Below are positions 52,316 through 62,428 of a stretch of DNA of 64,000 nt, piece by piece. The position numbers were made by a program, and so were the translations under genes. The notes below the pieces were generated by a model that saw nothing but the letters and a program-made list of their open reading frames with translations, had not been told where the DNA came from and made no database searches. Within the stretch, counting starts at the first letter, position 1. Each line of letters begins with the position of its first letter. Source of the stretch: Enterobacter pseudoroggenkampii (GTDB taxonomy: Bacteria; Pseudomonadota; Gammaproteobacteria; Enterobacterales; Enterobacteriaceae); the NCBI RefSeq assembly GCF_026420145.1, contig NZ_JAPMLV010000001.1, positions 2,046,001-2,110,000 of the forward strand. The letters run 5' to 3'.

Positions 52316-52402
52316 TGGTAGCCGGAGTGGGACTTGAACCCACACAGCGCGAACGCCGAGGGATTTTAAATCCCTTGTGTCTACCGATTCCACCATCCGG
52401 CC
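52316..52402 (-). tRNA. leuZ: tRNA-Leu (UAA)
   Basis: 87 nt including encoded CCA. Minus strand begins GGCCGGATGGTGGAATCGG; the anticodon loop TTTAAAA gives anticodon UAA. A long variable arm and the T-loop GGTTCAAGTCC follow. The acceptor stem pairs with one G-U. Matches E. coli leuZ and its position. Confidence 0.97.
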
Positions 52403-52413
52403 AGGGAAGAAAG

Positions 52414-52487
52414 TGGAGGCGCGTTCCGGAGTCGAACCGGACTAGACGGATTTGCAATCCGCTACATAACCGCTTTGCTAACGCGCC
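52414..52487 (-). tRNA. cysT: tRNA-Cys (GCA)
   Basis: 74 nt with CCA. Minus strand begins GGCGCGTTAGCAAAGCGG, anticodon loop TTGCAAA (GCA), T-loop GGTTCGACTCC. Confidence 0.97.
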
Positions 52488-52533
52488 GTTAAATCTTTAA
52501 AGCTGACACCCGCAACTGCGCATGTCTTTAATT

Positions 52534-52609
<76 letters not shown>

Positions 52610-52683
52610 ATGTCATCAAGTAACTGTCTAACCACTTGATTTCATTATCGTCCGGCTGACTGTGCCGCCGTTCGATGCGTTGC

Positions 52684-52711
52684 ATTCTACTGATATGACG
52701 TTATGAGTCAA
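52684..52711 (-). promoter_or_regulatory. Promoter of the glyW-cysT-leuZ tRNA operon
   Basis: TTGACT, 16 bp, TAGAAT on the minus strand, followed by a GC-rich discriminator (GCAACGC), typical of stable-RNA promoters. Confidence 0.7.
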
Positions 52712-52761
52712 CGTTATTTTTTACATCCCCGGATCGTTTGCTGAAATTTACGGCGAAACGA

Positions 52762-53310
52762 TCACTGATCAAGCAAATCCCCGCGCGCAGCGTTCAAATA
52801 TTGCAGCATAGACCACAGGGTCAGCACTGCCGCGACCCACAGGAGGCCAATCCCCGCCCACTCAACCCAGGCGTTCGGACGCCAGAGCATCCAGACCAGC
52901 GCCGCCATCTGCGCCGTCGTTTTGACTTTACCAATCCACGAGACCGCTACGCTGCTGCGTTTCCCCAGCTCCGCCATCCACTCGCGCAGTGCAGAAATGA
53001 TGATCTCACGGCCGATCATGGTTGCCGCAGGCAGCGTTACCCACCAGGTATGATAGTGCTCGGCCACCAGCACCATGGCGATAGCGACCATCACTTTGTC
53101 CGCCACCGGATCGAGGAAGGCACCGAAACGGGTGCTTTGATTCCAGCGGCGCGCCAGATAGCCATCAAACCAGTCTGTTACCGCTGCGATCAGGAAGAGC
53201 AATGCGCAGGCAAAAGGTGCCCAGACAACCGGCAGGTAAAACGCCAGCACAAAGAACGGGATGAGTACAACACGAAAAAGAGTGAGCAACGTAGGGATAT
53301 TATATTGCAT
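52762..53310 (-). CDS. pgsA: CDP-diacylglycerol-glycerol-3-phosphate 3-phosphatidyltransferase PgsA
   Basis: 182 residues, inner-membrane enzyme of phosphatidylglycerol synthesis. The CDP-alcohol phosphotransferase motif DG-x2-AR-x8-G-x3-D-x3-D is visible ([27 protein letters not shown], residues about 40-66). Four or more membrane helices. It lies 56 bp after uvrC in the uvrY-uvrC-pgsA unit. Confidence 0.97.
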   Translation of the reverse strand: MQYNIPTLLTLFRVVLIPFFVLAFYLPVVWAPFACALLFLIAAVTDWFDGYLARRWNQSTRFGAFLDPVADKVMVAIAMVLVAEHYHTWWVTLPAATMIGREIIISALREWMAELGKRSSVAVSWIGKVKTTAQMAALVWMLWRPNAWVEWAGIGLLWVAAVLTLWSMLQYLNAARGDLLDQ

Positions 53311-53366
53311 AGTGACGGTAACTATTTGTTGTCAGTAAAATTTAGCTCTATGTTGCTACAGAGCCC

Positions 53367-55199
53367 TCAATGTTTCAACGAGTAGTAGATCTTTTCTGCC
53401 AGCCCTTGCGAAATACCCGGCACTTTTGCAATTTCCTCCATGCTGGCGTTGAGTAATCCTTGCAATCCGCCCATATACTTCAGCAGCATCTGACGACGTT
53501 TTGGCCCCACGCCTTCGATCGTCTCCAGTGAACTGGTGTTTTTCACCTTCGCCCGTTTTTTGCGGTGACCGCTGATGGCGTGATCGTGCGATTCATCGCG
53601 AATATGCTGGATGACGTGCAGCGCCGGGGAGTCCGGTGGCAGACTGAAGCCCTCACCTTCCGGCTCGAAGAACAATGTCTCCAGCCCGGCCTTACGATCG
53701 ACCCCTTTTGCGACACCCAGCAGCAGCGGATGGTTTTTATCCCAGCTGACATCAAGCGACTCAAATACTGCTTTCGCCTGGCCGAGCTGCCCTTTCCCGC
53801 CGTCAATCAGGATCACATCCGGGATTTTGCTCTCCTCTATGGCTTTACCATAGCGACGGCGCAGCACCTGATTCATCGCCGCATAGTCATCACCCGGCGT
53901 GATGCCGGTGATGTTATAGCGGCGATACTCGGCGCGCAGCGGGCCGTTAGCATCAAACACCACGCAGGACGCTACCGTCTGTTCCCCCATCGTATGACTG
54001 ATGTCGAAACACTCCATCCGCTTCACTTCCGGAAGCTTCAGCAGCGCCGCCAGGGCCGTTAAACGCTGGTGCACCGTCGACTGCTGCGACAGCTTAGTGG
54101 TGAGTGCCGTCGCCGCGTTGGTTCGCGCCAGCTTGAGATAACGCGCACGATCGCCGCGCGGTTTGGTTTGAACATTCACCCGGCGGCCCGCCAGTTCAGA
54201 GAGCGAATCGGCCAGCAGGGTTTTATCATCAAGATTAAAATCGAGCAGGATCTCAGAAGGCAACGTGCGCATCTGGCTCCCCTGCAGATAGAACTGGCCG
54301 ACAAAGGTTTCCACCACTTCACCCAGCTCGGTACCGCCAGGGACCTTCGGAAAATAGCTGCGGCTGCCGAGCACTTTGCCCTGTCGAATGAAAAGAACGT
54401 GCACGCAGGCCATCCCGGCGTCAAAGGCGACGCCGATGACATCAAGATCGTCACCGGCATTCGAGACAAACTGTTTCTCTGTGACTCTGCGCACCGCCTG
54501 AATCTGGTCGCGGATACGCGCTGCCTCTTCGAACTCCAGAGCAGCGCTGGCTTTTTCCATCCGCGCGATCAGCTGCGTTAAGACCTGATCGTCTTTTCCG
54601 GCTAAGAACAGGCGCACATAATCCACCTGCTGCGCATACTCTTCTTCACTCACCAGTCCAGCCACGCACGGTCCCAGGCAGCGGCCAATCTGGTACTGCA
54701 GGCACGGGCGCGAGCGGTTACGGTAAACGCTGTTTTCACACTGGCGGATCGGGAAGATTTTTTGCAGCAGCGCCAGCGTTTCACGTACGGCATAACCGTT
54801 AGGGAACGGCCCGAAATATTCACCCTTCGCATGTTTTGCCCCGCGATGCATGGCGAGGCGCGGATGGGTGTCGCCGCTCAGAAAGATAAACGGGTAGGAT
54901 TTATCATCCCGCAACAGGACGTTATAGCGCGGCTGGTAGAGCTTAATATAGTTGTGCTCAAGCAGCAGCGCTTCTGTCTCTGTATGCGTGACGGTAACAT
55001 CAATATTCTGAATGAGTGAGACCAGCGCTTCGGTCTTACGGGAGGCCAGATTGCTGCGAAAATAGCTGGAGAGACGTTTTTTAAGATCTTTAGCCTTCCC
55101 CACATAGATAACCGTACCGCCAGCGTCATACATGCGATAGACGCCAGGCTGGCTGGTTACGGTTTTCAGAAATGCTTTTGAATCGAACACATCACTCAC
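53367..55199 (-). CDS. uvrC: Excinuclease ABC subunit UvrC
   Basis: 610 residues, full length. N-terminal GIY-YIG nuclease ([22 protein letters not shown], residues 19-40) makes the 3' incision. A UVR domain near 205-240 binds UvrB. The C-terminal RNase-H-like nuclease ([23 protein letters not shown]) makes the 5' incision, and tandem helix-hairpin-helix motifs form the end. Start overlaps uvrY by 4 bp. Confidence 0.98.
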   Translation of the reverse strand: MSDVFDSKAFLKTVTSQPGVYRMYDAGGTVIYVGKAKDLKKRLSSYFRSNLASRKTEALVSLIQNIDVTVTHTETEALLLEHNYIKLYQPRYNVLLRDDKSYPFIFLSGDTHPRLAMHRGAKHAKGEYFGPFPNGYAVRETLALLQKIFPIRQCENSVYRNRSRPCLQYQIGRCLGPCVAGLVSEEEYAQQVDYVRLFLAGKDDQVLTQLIARMEKASAALEFEEAARIRDQIQAVRRVTEKQFVSNAGDDLDVIGVAFDAGMACVHVLFIRQGKVLGSRSYFPKVPGGTELGEVVETFVGQFYLQGSQMRTLPSEILLDFNLDDKTLLADSLSELAGRRVNVQTKPRGDRARYLKLARTNAATALTTKLSQQSTVHQRLTALAALLKLPEVKRMECFDISHTMGEQTVASCVVFDANGPLRAEYRRYNITGITPGDDYAAMNQVLRRRYGKAIEESKIPDVILIDGGKGQLGQAKAVFESLDVSWDKNHPLLLGVAKGVDRKAGLETLFFEPEGEGFSLPPDSPALHVIQHIRDESHDHAISGHRKKRAKVKNTSSLETIEGVGPKRRQMLLKYMGGLQGLLNASMEEIAKVPGISQGLAEKIYYSLKH

Positions 55200-55852
55200 T
55201 GACTTAACAACGTCTCCGCATTACACAAACCATGTCGGATGGCCAGATGCGTCAGTTCGACGTCACCATGAATGTTCAGTTTACTGAACATCCGATAACG
55301 ATAGCTGTTTACCGTTTTCGGGCTGAGATTCAGCTGTTCCGAGATCTCATTCACCTTCTGACCTTTGGTGATCATCAGCATAATCTGCAATTCACGCTCG
55401 GACAAACTGGCAAACGGTGATTCAGTTTTCTCGGGCTCAATCTGACTCAGCGCCATCTGCTGAGCGATGTCGGATGCAATGTAACGCTGTCCGGCAAACA
55501 CGGAACGGATTGCATTGACGACTTCCTGCGGTGCAGCACCTTTACTCAGGTAACCCGCTGCCCCCGCCTGCATCACTTTCGCGGGCAGTGGATTTTCGGT
55601 ATGCACTGTCAGCATGATGACTTTGGTGTCTACAAAGGTACGCGCGATTTTGCGTGTTGCCTCAAGACCACCGATACCGGGCATGTTCATATCCATCAGC
55701 ACCACATCGGCGGAGTTAGTACGGCACCATTTTACCGCATCTTCACCACAGCATGCCTCACCGGCAACTTTAATACCTTTAATATCTTCAAGAATGCGTC
55801 GTATCCCTGCGCGCACCAGTTCGTGGTCATCAACAAGAAGGACGTTGATCAA
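55196..55852 (-). CDS. uvrY: Response regulator UvrY (BarA partner)
   Basis: 218 residues. Receiver domain with Asp54 ([10 protein letters not shown]) and Lys in YLSKGAAP; C-terminal LuxR-type helix-turn-helix ([21 protein letters not shown] and [14 protein letters not shown]). Phosphorylated by BarA in response to short-chain acids, it activates csrB/csrC and so controls CsrA, a regulator of flhDC mRNA. First gene of the uvrY-uvrC-pgsA unit. Confidence 0.97.
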   Translation of the reverse strand: MINVLLVDDHELVRAGIRRILEDIKGIKVAGEACCGEDAVKWCRTNSADVVLMDMNMPGIGGLEATRKIARTFVDTKVIMLTVHTENPLPAKVMQAGAAGYLSKGAAPQEVVNAIRSVFAGQRYIASDIAQQMALSQIEPEKTESPFASLSERELQIMLMITKGQKVNEISEQLNLSPKTVNSYRYRMFSKLNIHGDVELTHLAIRHGLCNAETLLSQ

Positions 55853-56319
55853 AGGAAATGTCTCCAGAATAGGGATAACGCTACTGAGTGATAATTTGGT
55901 TTATATTAACGGTTTTCCTGACAAGATTAAAACGTTAAAAAACCGGCTATTCGATTTTGCTCTCGTTTTTGGAAATTAGCCTGTACAGGCGGTGGAAAGA
56001 GAGGCCGTGTTTTTAGGGCTCTTGCGGCTTTTTTTAATCATCTGTATTCAAAAAGTTACAAAAAACTTGCAGGCTTTCCCTGCAAAAAAAACAGATCTCA
56101 AATTTTTGTAACAATAATTAACGGCAAGCGAGCCGGGCATAAGCAATTAATAGCCTGTAACAGCGCTTCAGTTTACCGGTACGTTCTGTTTACGCAATTA
56201 AACATCCACGTAAAAGTACGAAAAACAACCGCTGCATTTTTTGCTTCAGCTTGTGGTATACTCCGCCGCCTTGACTTTCGTCGTCGCGCTTTAGCGCCGT
56301 TTAATAATGAGGAAAATAA
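55853..56319. promoter_or_regulatory. uvrY-yecF divergent control region
   Basis: 467 bp, AT-rich, no supportable gene. It contains a hairpin TTGCAGG-CTTTC-CCTGCAA near 56066-56086 whose minus strand continues into GTTTTTTG, a terminator-like shape with no known transcript before it. It also contains the yecF promoter: an extended -10 TGGTATACT at 56254-56262. Confidence 0.55.
56254..56262 (+). promoter_or_regulatory. yecF promoter, extended -10
   Basis: TGGTATACT: TGn plus TATACT, about 58 bp before the yecF start; only a weak -35 is seen. Confidence 0.5.
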
Positions 56320-56544
56320 ATGAGCACACCTGAATTTGCCACTGCGGAGAATAACCAGGAACTGGCACAGGAAGTAAACTGCCTGAAAGCACTGCTGACG
56401 CTGATGCTGCAGGCGATGGGCCAGGCTGATGCCGGTCGTGTGATCATTAAAATGGAAAAACAAATCGCGGAGATGGAAGACCAGGCTGAATCAGCGGTAT
56501 TTGCTAACACCGTTAAGCAAATCAAGCAAGCGTACCGCCAGTAA
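56320..56544 (+). CDS. yecF: DUF2594 protein YecF
   Basis: 74 residues, same length as E. coli YecF (begins MSTP, ends KQIKQAYRQ). Small helical, mildly coiled-coil cytoplasmic protein of unknown function. ATG preceded by GAGGAAAATAA. Confidence 0.92.
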   Translation: MSTPEFATAENNQELAQEVNCLKALLTLMLQAMGQADAGRVIIKMEKQIAEMEDQAESAVFANTVKQIKQAYRQ

Positions 56545-56550
56545 CAAAAA

Positions 56551-56577
56551 ACGGCTGGATGCAGTGCATTCAGCCGT
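56551..56577 (-). terminator. sdiA terminator (also usable by yecF)
   Basis: ACGGCTG and CAGCCGT close a long stem; on the minus strand it is followed by TTTTTTG. Confidence 0.75.
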
Positions 56578-56610
56578 TCGCTCGTCTGTCACGCAGAACG
56601 TTTTACGGAG

Positions 56611-57333
56611 TCAGATCAGTCCCGTTGCCGCCGCATAGCATGCGATCTGGGTCTTATTGGGCGCGTTAAATTTCTTCTGCATATTCTTCTGATGGAAGTT
56701 AACGGTATTCTCTGAGATCGAGAGAATGATCGCTATTTCCGCTGACGTCTTCCCTTCCGCAGTCCATTTCAGAATTTCACGTTCGCGCTTGCTGAATTTC
56801 ATTTCGGGCGGCATGACCATCTCATGGTCAAAACGCATCAGAGAGGTTAAGGCCATTTGCACCAGCATTTGCAACCGCAGTTCTATTTCCTCATGGGCTA
56901 ATGGTCCTTCCTGTACACGAGTACGAGAAACAGAGAGGAAGCCGAGCGCATGATTTGGCAGCATCAGGCACTGCGTTATTCCCGCGCGTAAACCGTGGTC
57001 CTGGGCGCAATGCCATAATTCCTGCGCCTCAGCGAATAATGCGTCTGTCCAGGGGAGATGCCCCTGAATGAAATTCTCCGCTTTTAAAACCGGATCGATC
57101 GCGAAATAGTTCGCGGATTGATATTGCGCCATCCACAGCTTGGGGTAAGTGGTTTGCAGGGAGATCTTAGGGCGGGTAAATGGCACGGGATGGCGCACGC
57201 AGAGCGCGTAATAATCGAATTCCAGCGCCTGAGTTTGTCGCTCCAGCTCCTGATATACCTCGGCGGCACAGGTCAACTCCTGAAACCGGAGGGAGCAATC
57301 CCGTCGCCAGGTGAAAAAGTCTAAATCCTTCAT
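56611..57333 (-). CDS. sdiA: LuxR-family quorum receptor SdiA
   Basis: 240 residues, full length. N-terminal acyl-homoserine-lactone-binding domain (residues 1-165; conserved YYALCVRHPVPF, WMAQYQSANYF, PWTDALF). C-terminal LuxR helix-turn-helix (FSKREREILKWTAEGKTSAE and ISENTVNFHQKNM). Enterobacteria such as E. coli and Salmonella lack a lactone synthase and use SdiA to detect signals of other species. No synthase gene is present in this window. Confidence 0.97.
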   Translation of the reverse strand: MKDLDFFTWRRDCSLRFQELTCAAEVYQELERQTQALEFDYYALCVRHPVPFTRPKISLQTTYPKLWMAQYQSANYFAIDPVLKAENFIQGHLPWTDALFAEAQELWHCAQDHGLRAGITQCLMLPNHALGFLSVSRTRVQEGPLAHEEIELRLQMLVQMALTSLMRFDHEMVMPPEMKFSKREREILKWTAEGKTSAEIAIILSISENTVNFHQKNMQKKFNAPNKTQIACYAAATGLI

Positions 57334-57554
57334 ACTTACTAAATGAAGCCTCTGAACAGATAATCATTATTATGGTGAATATAAGCTAACACAGAAAACT
57401 TTTTTCTAACCACAAAATATCGGCAATAGCACAATTAACTTTACTATCGATAAGGTTTACCCGAGCCGGATGGAATAAAAAAACAGAGGCCTTCACAAAG
57501 AGGGAGAATAATTTGCTCCAGGGTAATTTTCTGGAGCAAATGCGTGCAAAAATG

Positions 57555-58307
57555 CTATTGCATAAGGAATTTTTCAAGGAACTGACGGGTTCGCGGCTGT
57601 TGAGGGTTGGCGAATAAGCTTTTCGCCGGCCCCTGCTCCACAATCCGCCCCTGATCCATGAAGATGGCTCTGTCAGCAACATCGCGGGCAAAGCTCATCT
57701 CATGCGTCACGATCACCATGGTCCGTTTTTCCTGCGCCAGCTGGCGAATGGTGTTCAGCACCTCACCCACCAGTTCCGGATCGAGCGCTGAAGTCGGTTC
57801 ATCAAACAGGATCACGTCCGGGCGCATCGCCAGCGCGCGCGCTATCGCCACGCGCTGCTGTTGCCCTCCCGACAGACGCCGCGGATAGCTGGTCTCTTTC
57901 CCCGCCAGCCCGACTTTGGCCAGCAGCTCGCGAGCGCGCGCCGTCGCTTCCTCTTTAGGCTCACCTTTAACGATAACCGGCCCTTCAATAATGTTCTCCA
58001 GCACCGTACGGTGCGGGAAGAGGTTGAAGTTCTGGAAAACGAAGCCGACATGCTGGCGCAGACGGCGAATCAACCCTTTCTGCTGGCTGATAGATTTCCC
58101 GGTATCAATCGTTATCTCCCCGACCCGAATGGTACCGCCTTCCGGCTGTTCAAGCAGGTTAATGCTGCGCAGCAGCGTGGTTTTCCCTGAGCCGCTCGGC
58201 CCAATGATTGCCACCACTTCGCCCTGCTCGACTTCAAGATCGATCCCGTGGAGCACCGTTTGACCGTGGAATTTTTTCACCAGGTTTTTGACGTCGATAG
58301 CACTCAT
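57555..58307 (-). CDS. tcyN: L-cystine ABC transporter ATPase TcyN
   Basis: 250 residues, full length (former YecC). Walker A GPSGSGKTT, Q-loop VFQNFNLFP, signature LSGGQQQRVAIARAL, Walker B VILFDEPTSALD and switch VTHEMSFARDV. It powers cystine import with TcyL and TcyJ. Start overlaps tcyL by 4 bp. Confidence 0.97.
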   Translation of the reverse strand: MSAIDVKNLVKKFHGQTVLHGIDLEVEQGEVVAIIGPSGSGKTTLLRSINLLEQPEGGTIRVGEITIDTGKSISQQKGLIRRLRQHVGFVFQNFNLFPHRTVLENIIEGPVIVKGEPKEEATARARELLAKVGLAGKETSYPRRLSGGQQQRVAIARALAMRPDVILFDEPTSALDPELVGEVLNTIRQLAQEKRTMVIVTHEMSFARDVADRAIFMDQGRIVEQGPAKSLFANPQQPRTRQFLEKFLMQ

Positions 58308-58972
58308 TTTGGATCACGCTCCTGGCGATTAAGCTGGTTTTCGAAATAGTTTTGCAGGGCAGACAGCACCGTCGCCATCACCCAGTAAATCAGCGAGGCA
58401 GCCAGATACATGGTAAAAACTTCAAGCGTACGGGAGGTGATGAGCTGTGCCTGACGGAACAGCTCCGGTACCTGAATCGTTGCCGCCAGGGAAGTATCTT
58501 TCACCAGACTGATGAAGCTGTTGCTCAGCGGTGGAAGCGCCACGCGCGCCGCCTGCGGCAGAATGGCCCGGCGAAGCGTCTGCCATGGCGTCATCCCGAT
58601 ACTGGCCGCCGCTTCCCACTGGCCTTTGTCAATGGAGGAGATGGCCGCACGCAGGGTTTCAGAGGTATACGCCGCAGTATTGAGCGACAGACCAATCATC
58701 GCTGCGGGAATCGGATCCAGCTCGATACCAAACTGCGGTAAGCCGTAGTAGATCATAAAGAGCTGGGCGATAAGCGGCGTACCGCGAAAGACGGAGATAT
58801 AAAAACGCGCCAGCCAGCGCACCGGCAGGATGGGTGACATGCGCATTAAGGCCAGCACAAATCCCAGTACCAGCCCGAAGAACATCCCGCCGATACTGAG
58901 CTGCAACGTAAATACCGCACCTTTCAGCAGATACGGCATAGAATCAATAACCAGTTGAATACTTTCTTGCAT
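58304..58972 (-). CDS. tcyL: L-cystine ABC transporter permease TcyL
   Basis: 222 residues, full length (former YecS). Polar amino-acid permease with about five helices and the EAA-type loop EAAASIGMTPWQTLRRAILPQA. Lies 21 bp after dcyD. Confidence 0.97.
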   Translation of the reverse strand: MQESIQLVIDSMPYLLKGAVFTLQLSIGGMFFGLVLGFVLALMRMSPILPVRWLARFYISVFRGTPLIAQLFMIYYGLPQFGIELDPIPAAMIGLSLNTAAYTSETLRAAISSIDKGQWEAAASIGMTPWQTLRRAILPQAARVALPPLSNSFISLVKDTSLAATIQVPELFRQAQLITSRTLEVFTMYLAASLIYWVMATVLSALQNYFENQLNRQERDPK

Positions 58973-58993
58973 TATTATTTTTCGACCTGACTT

Positions 58994-60016
<1,023 letters not shown>

Positions 60017-60047
60017 TCATTATGCACGCAGACGCGAAAGAAATAAA

Positions 60048-60075
60048 AAAGGCGCTTTTAAAAGCGCCTTTTTTT
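60048..60075 (-). terminator. Terminator after tcyJ
   Basis: AGGCGCTTTT and AAAAGCGCCT form a self-complementary stem, with A and T runs outside. It likely reduces transcription from tcyJ into dcyD. Confidence 0.8.
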
Positions 60076-60086
60076 ACGTCAGAAAC

Positions 60087-60887
60087 TTATTTCGTGACGT
60101 CTGCACCGAACCACTTCTCGGAGAGCGCTTTCAGGCTTCCGTCTTTTTGCATGTCAGCAATCGCGGAATCAATCGCTTTGACCAGGTCTTCGTTACCTTT
60201 ACGCACGGCCACGCCTGATTCCTGACGAGAGAACGCATCACCCGCTACCGCCAGGGTGTTGTTGGTTTTCTTCACCAGATCCAGCGCTGCCAGGCGGTCA
60301 ACCAGAATGGCGTCGATACGGCCCACGCGCAGATCCTGGTATTTCGTCGGGTCATCATCATAGGTGCGGATATCCACGCCCTGCACGTTCTGGCGCAGCC
60401 ACTCTTCGTAGTTAGTCCCCAGACCAACACCGACTTTCTTCCCTTTCAGGTCTGCGGCAGTTTTAATCCCGCCTTCGTTGCCTTTCTTCACCAGCGCCTG
60501 AATACCGGACACGGTGTACGGCGTAGAGAAGTCATACTTCTTCTTACGCTCGTCAGAAATGGTCACCTGATTAATCACCACATCAATACGTTTGGAATCC
60601 AGCGACGCCAGCATACCGTCCCATTTGGTCGGTTTCAGTGACGCTTTAACGCCGAGGTGCTTCGCCAGCTCTTCAGCAAACTCCACTTCGAAACCGGTCA
60701 GCTTACCGTCATCGCCCTGGAAGCTGAACGGAGGATACGTTCCTTCCAGCCCAACCAGCAGCGTACCGCGCTCTTTTACTTTATTCAGCAGGTTTTCTGC
60801 GGCGAACGTTTTCACGCTCATGCCCGCAACCAGCGCAACGGCCATAACACCCATCAGCGCCTGACGACCCAGAAGTGCAAATTTCAT
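60087..60887 (-). CDS. tcyJ: L-cystine-binding periplasmic protein TcyJ (FliY)
   Basis: 266 residues, full length. Signal peptide MKFALLGRQALMGVMAVALVAGM to about SVKTFA; then the type II binding fold with FEVEFAEELAKHLG and VVINQVTISDERKKKYDFS. It delivers cystine to TcyL-TcyN. It follows fliZ by 86 bp, and in E. coli fliAZY can be one transcript. Confidence 0.96.
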   Translation of the reverse strand: MKFALLGRQALMGVMAVALVAGMSVKTFAAENLLNKVKERGTLLVGLEGTYPPFSFQGDDGKLTGFEVEFAEELAKHLGVKASLKPTKWDGMLASLDSKRIDVVINQVTISDERKKKYDFSTPYTVSGIQALVKKGNEGGIKTAADLKGKKVGVGLGTNYEEWLRQNVQGVDIRTYDDDPTKYQDLRVGRIDAILVDRLAALDLVKKTNNTLAVAGDAFSRQESGVAVRKGNEDLVKAIDSAIADMQKDGSLKALSEKWFGADVTK

Positions 60888-60973
60888 AAATACCCCGATA
60901 TAGTGGAATTTTTACGTAGTGTAGAGAAATCGCCTGTAACGTCAAAGGCGACTGCGCTACATCTTATTCTTTT

Positions 60974-61525
60974 TTAATATATATCAGAAGTTGTTCCGGC
61001 GTGGGCTTTCTGCTTTATGGCACCCGGCATTTGTACCTTGTATTGCGCATACTTGCGCAGCGCAATTCGGTAGTTATTGGTGCTGGTCGCAGGCAGCCAC
61101 GGCTCCAGATTTTCATCCAGATAACCGGTTTTCAGCAGATCGCGAGAAATATTGTTTACGGTCAGATGTTGCCCAAGGCGACGCAGGCGAACCACATATT
61201 CGCGAACGGTACCGTGGCTCATCTCCGTTTGTTCAAACAGGAATTGCTTGAAGCCGATGATGTCGAAGAAGTCGCTTTGCTCTTTGCAGTGGAGATCCCC
61301 ACAGAAACGGCAAAGCGCCACCCACTCTTTTTGCTCTTCGAGCCATGCTGCTTCGTCCATCAACGTGTCGAGGCGCGAAATCGCAATCTTATTGACGATT
61401 TCGCCCCGGCGAACCAGCGTGATACGATCGAGTAACTTGTTACAGTGGGCGCAATGCGTCTGGCTGTGTTTAAAGTCTTTCAGGTAGCGGCTTAAAGGCC
61501 GTCTTTTAGATTGCTGCACCGTCAT
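60974..61525 (-). CDS. fliZ: Flagella/biofilm switch regulator FliZ
   Basis: 183 residues, full length. DNA-binding protein that imitates RpoS promoter recognition and suppresses RpoS-dependent genes while flagella are built; in Salmonella it also supports FlhDC activity. CxxC pairs are conserved (HCAHCNKLL, LCRFCGDLHC). Lies about 54 bp after fliA in the same operon. Confidence 0.96.
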   Translation of the reverse strand: MTVQQSKRRPLSRYLKDFKHSQTHCAHCNKLLDRITLVRRGEIVNKIAISRLDTLMDEAAWLEEQKEWVALCRFCGDLHCKEQSDFFDIIGFKQFLFEQTEMSHGTVREYVVRLRRLGQHLTVNNISRDLLKTGYLDENLEPWLPATSTNNYRIALRKYAQYKVQMPGAIKQKAHAGTTSDIY

Positions 61526-61579
61526 GATAACTCCTGGTTGTCAATACGTTGTGCGGCATTTTTCAGGTGAATCAATCAC

Positions 61580-62299
61580 CTATAACTTACCCAGCTTGGT
61601 TCGTAAGCGTTTAATGGCCTGGCTGTGCAGCTGGCTCACCCGCGACTCTCCCACCTCCAGAACAGCGCCAATCTCTTTGAGGTTAAGCTCTTCCTGGTAA
61701 TAAAGGGTCAATACCAGCTGTTCGCGTTCAGGCAGAGCTTCAATAGCCTCCATGACGCGCTGGCGTAAATTCCCTTCCATTAAATGGTGTAACGGGTTTT
61801 CTTGCTGGTGCTCATCCGTCACCAGCTCGATGCTATCGCCATGCTCTTCGCGCCACTCGTCATAAGAGAAGAGTTGGCTATTATTGGTATCGAGCAACAT
61901 CTGACGATACTCTTCAACAGCAATGCCAAGACGTTCCGCCACTTCGGTTTCCGTTGCGTTACGTCCCAGTTCCTGTTCCAGCTGCCCCATCGCATGCGCC
62001 ACTTCGCGCGCGTTGCGGCGAACACTGCGCGGCACCCAGTCGCGGCTGCGCAGCTCGTCCAGCATCGCACCACGAATACGCTGAACTGCGTAAGTCGTAA
62101 ATGCCGTTCCTTGCAGAGCGTCGTATCGGTCAACTGCATTCAATAACCCGATACCGCCCGCCTGTAGCAGATCGTCGAGTTCCACGCTCGCCGGCAAGCG
62201 CACCTGGAGGCGCAATGCTTCGTGACGCACCAGCGGGACATAACGCTGCCACAGCGAGTGTTTATCCATTACACCTTCAGCGGTATAGAGTGAATTCAC
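61580..62299 (-). CDS. fliA: Flagellar sigma factor FliA (sigma28)
   Basis: 239 residues, GTG start at 62299, as in E. coli. Regions sigma2 (DLLQAGGIGLLNAVDRYD), sigma3 and sigma4 (LPEREQLVLTLYYQEELNLKEIGAVLEV) are complete. It transcribes class III genes, including the tar and motA promoters found in this window. Confidence 0.98.
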   Translation of the reverse strand: MNSLYTAEGVMDKHSLWQRYVPLVRHEALRLQVRLPASVELDDLLQAGGIGLLNAVDRYDALQGTAFTTYAVQRIRGAMLDELRSRDWVPRSVRRNAREVAHAMGQLEQELGRNATETEVAERLGIAVEEYRQMLLDTNNSQLFSYDEWREEHGDSIELVTDEHQQENPLHHLMEGNLRQRVMEAIEALPEREQLVLTLYYQEELNLKEIGAVLEVGESRVSQLHSQAIKRLRTKLGKL

Positions 62300-62324
62300 G
62301 ATAAACAGCCCTGCGTTAGTTGAG

Positions 62325-62332
62325 TTATCGGC
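62325..62332 (-). promoter_or_regulatory. Sigma28-type -10 element upstream of fliA
   Basis: GCCGATAA on the minus strand, 25 bp upstream of the fliA start, as in E. coli where fliA is partly self-activated. The expected -35 at 62351-62344 (TGCAGAAT) is poor; a class II FlhDC promoter should also lie here. Confidence 0.5.
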
Positions 62333-62428
62333 ATGATTATCCGATTCTGCAGGGCGTTCAATTGGATGAAAAAGGGGGATAAAATGAGGTTATTCTGAGG
62401 TTGCCCACAACAGGGGCAACTTTTCTGC

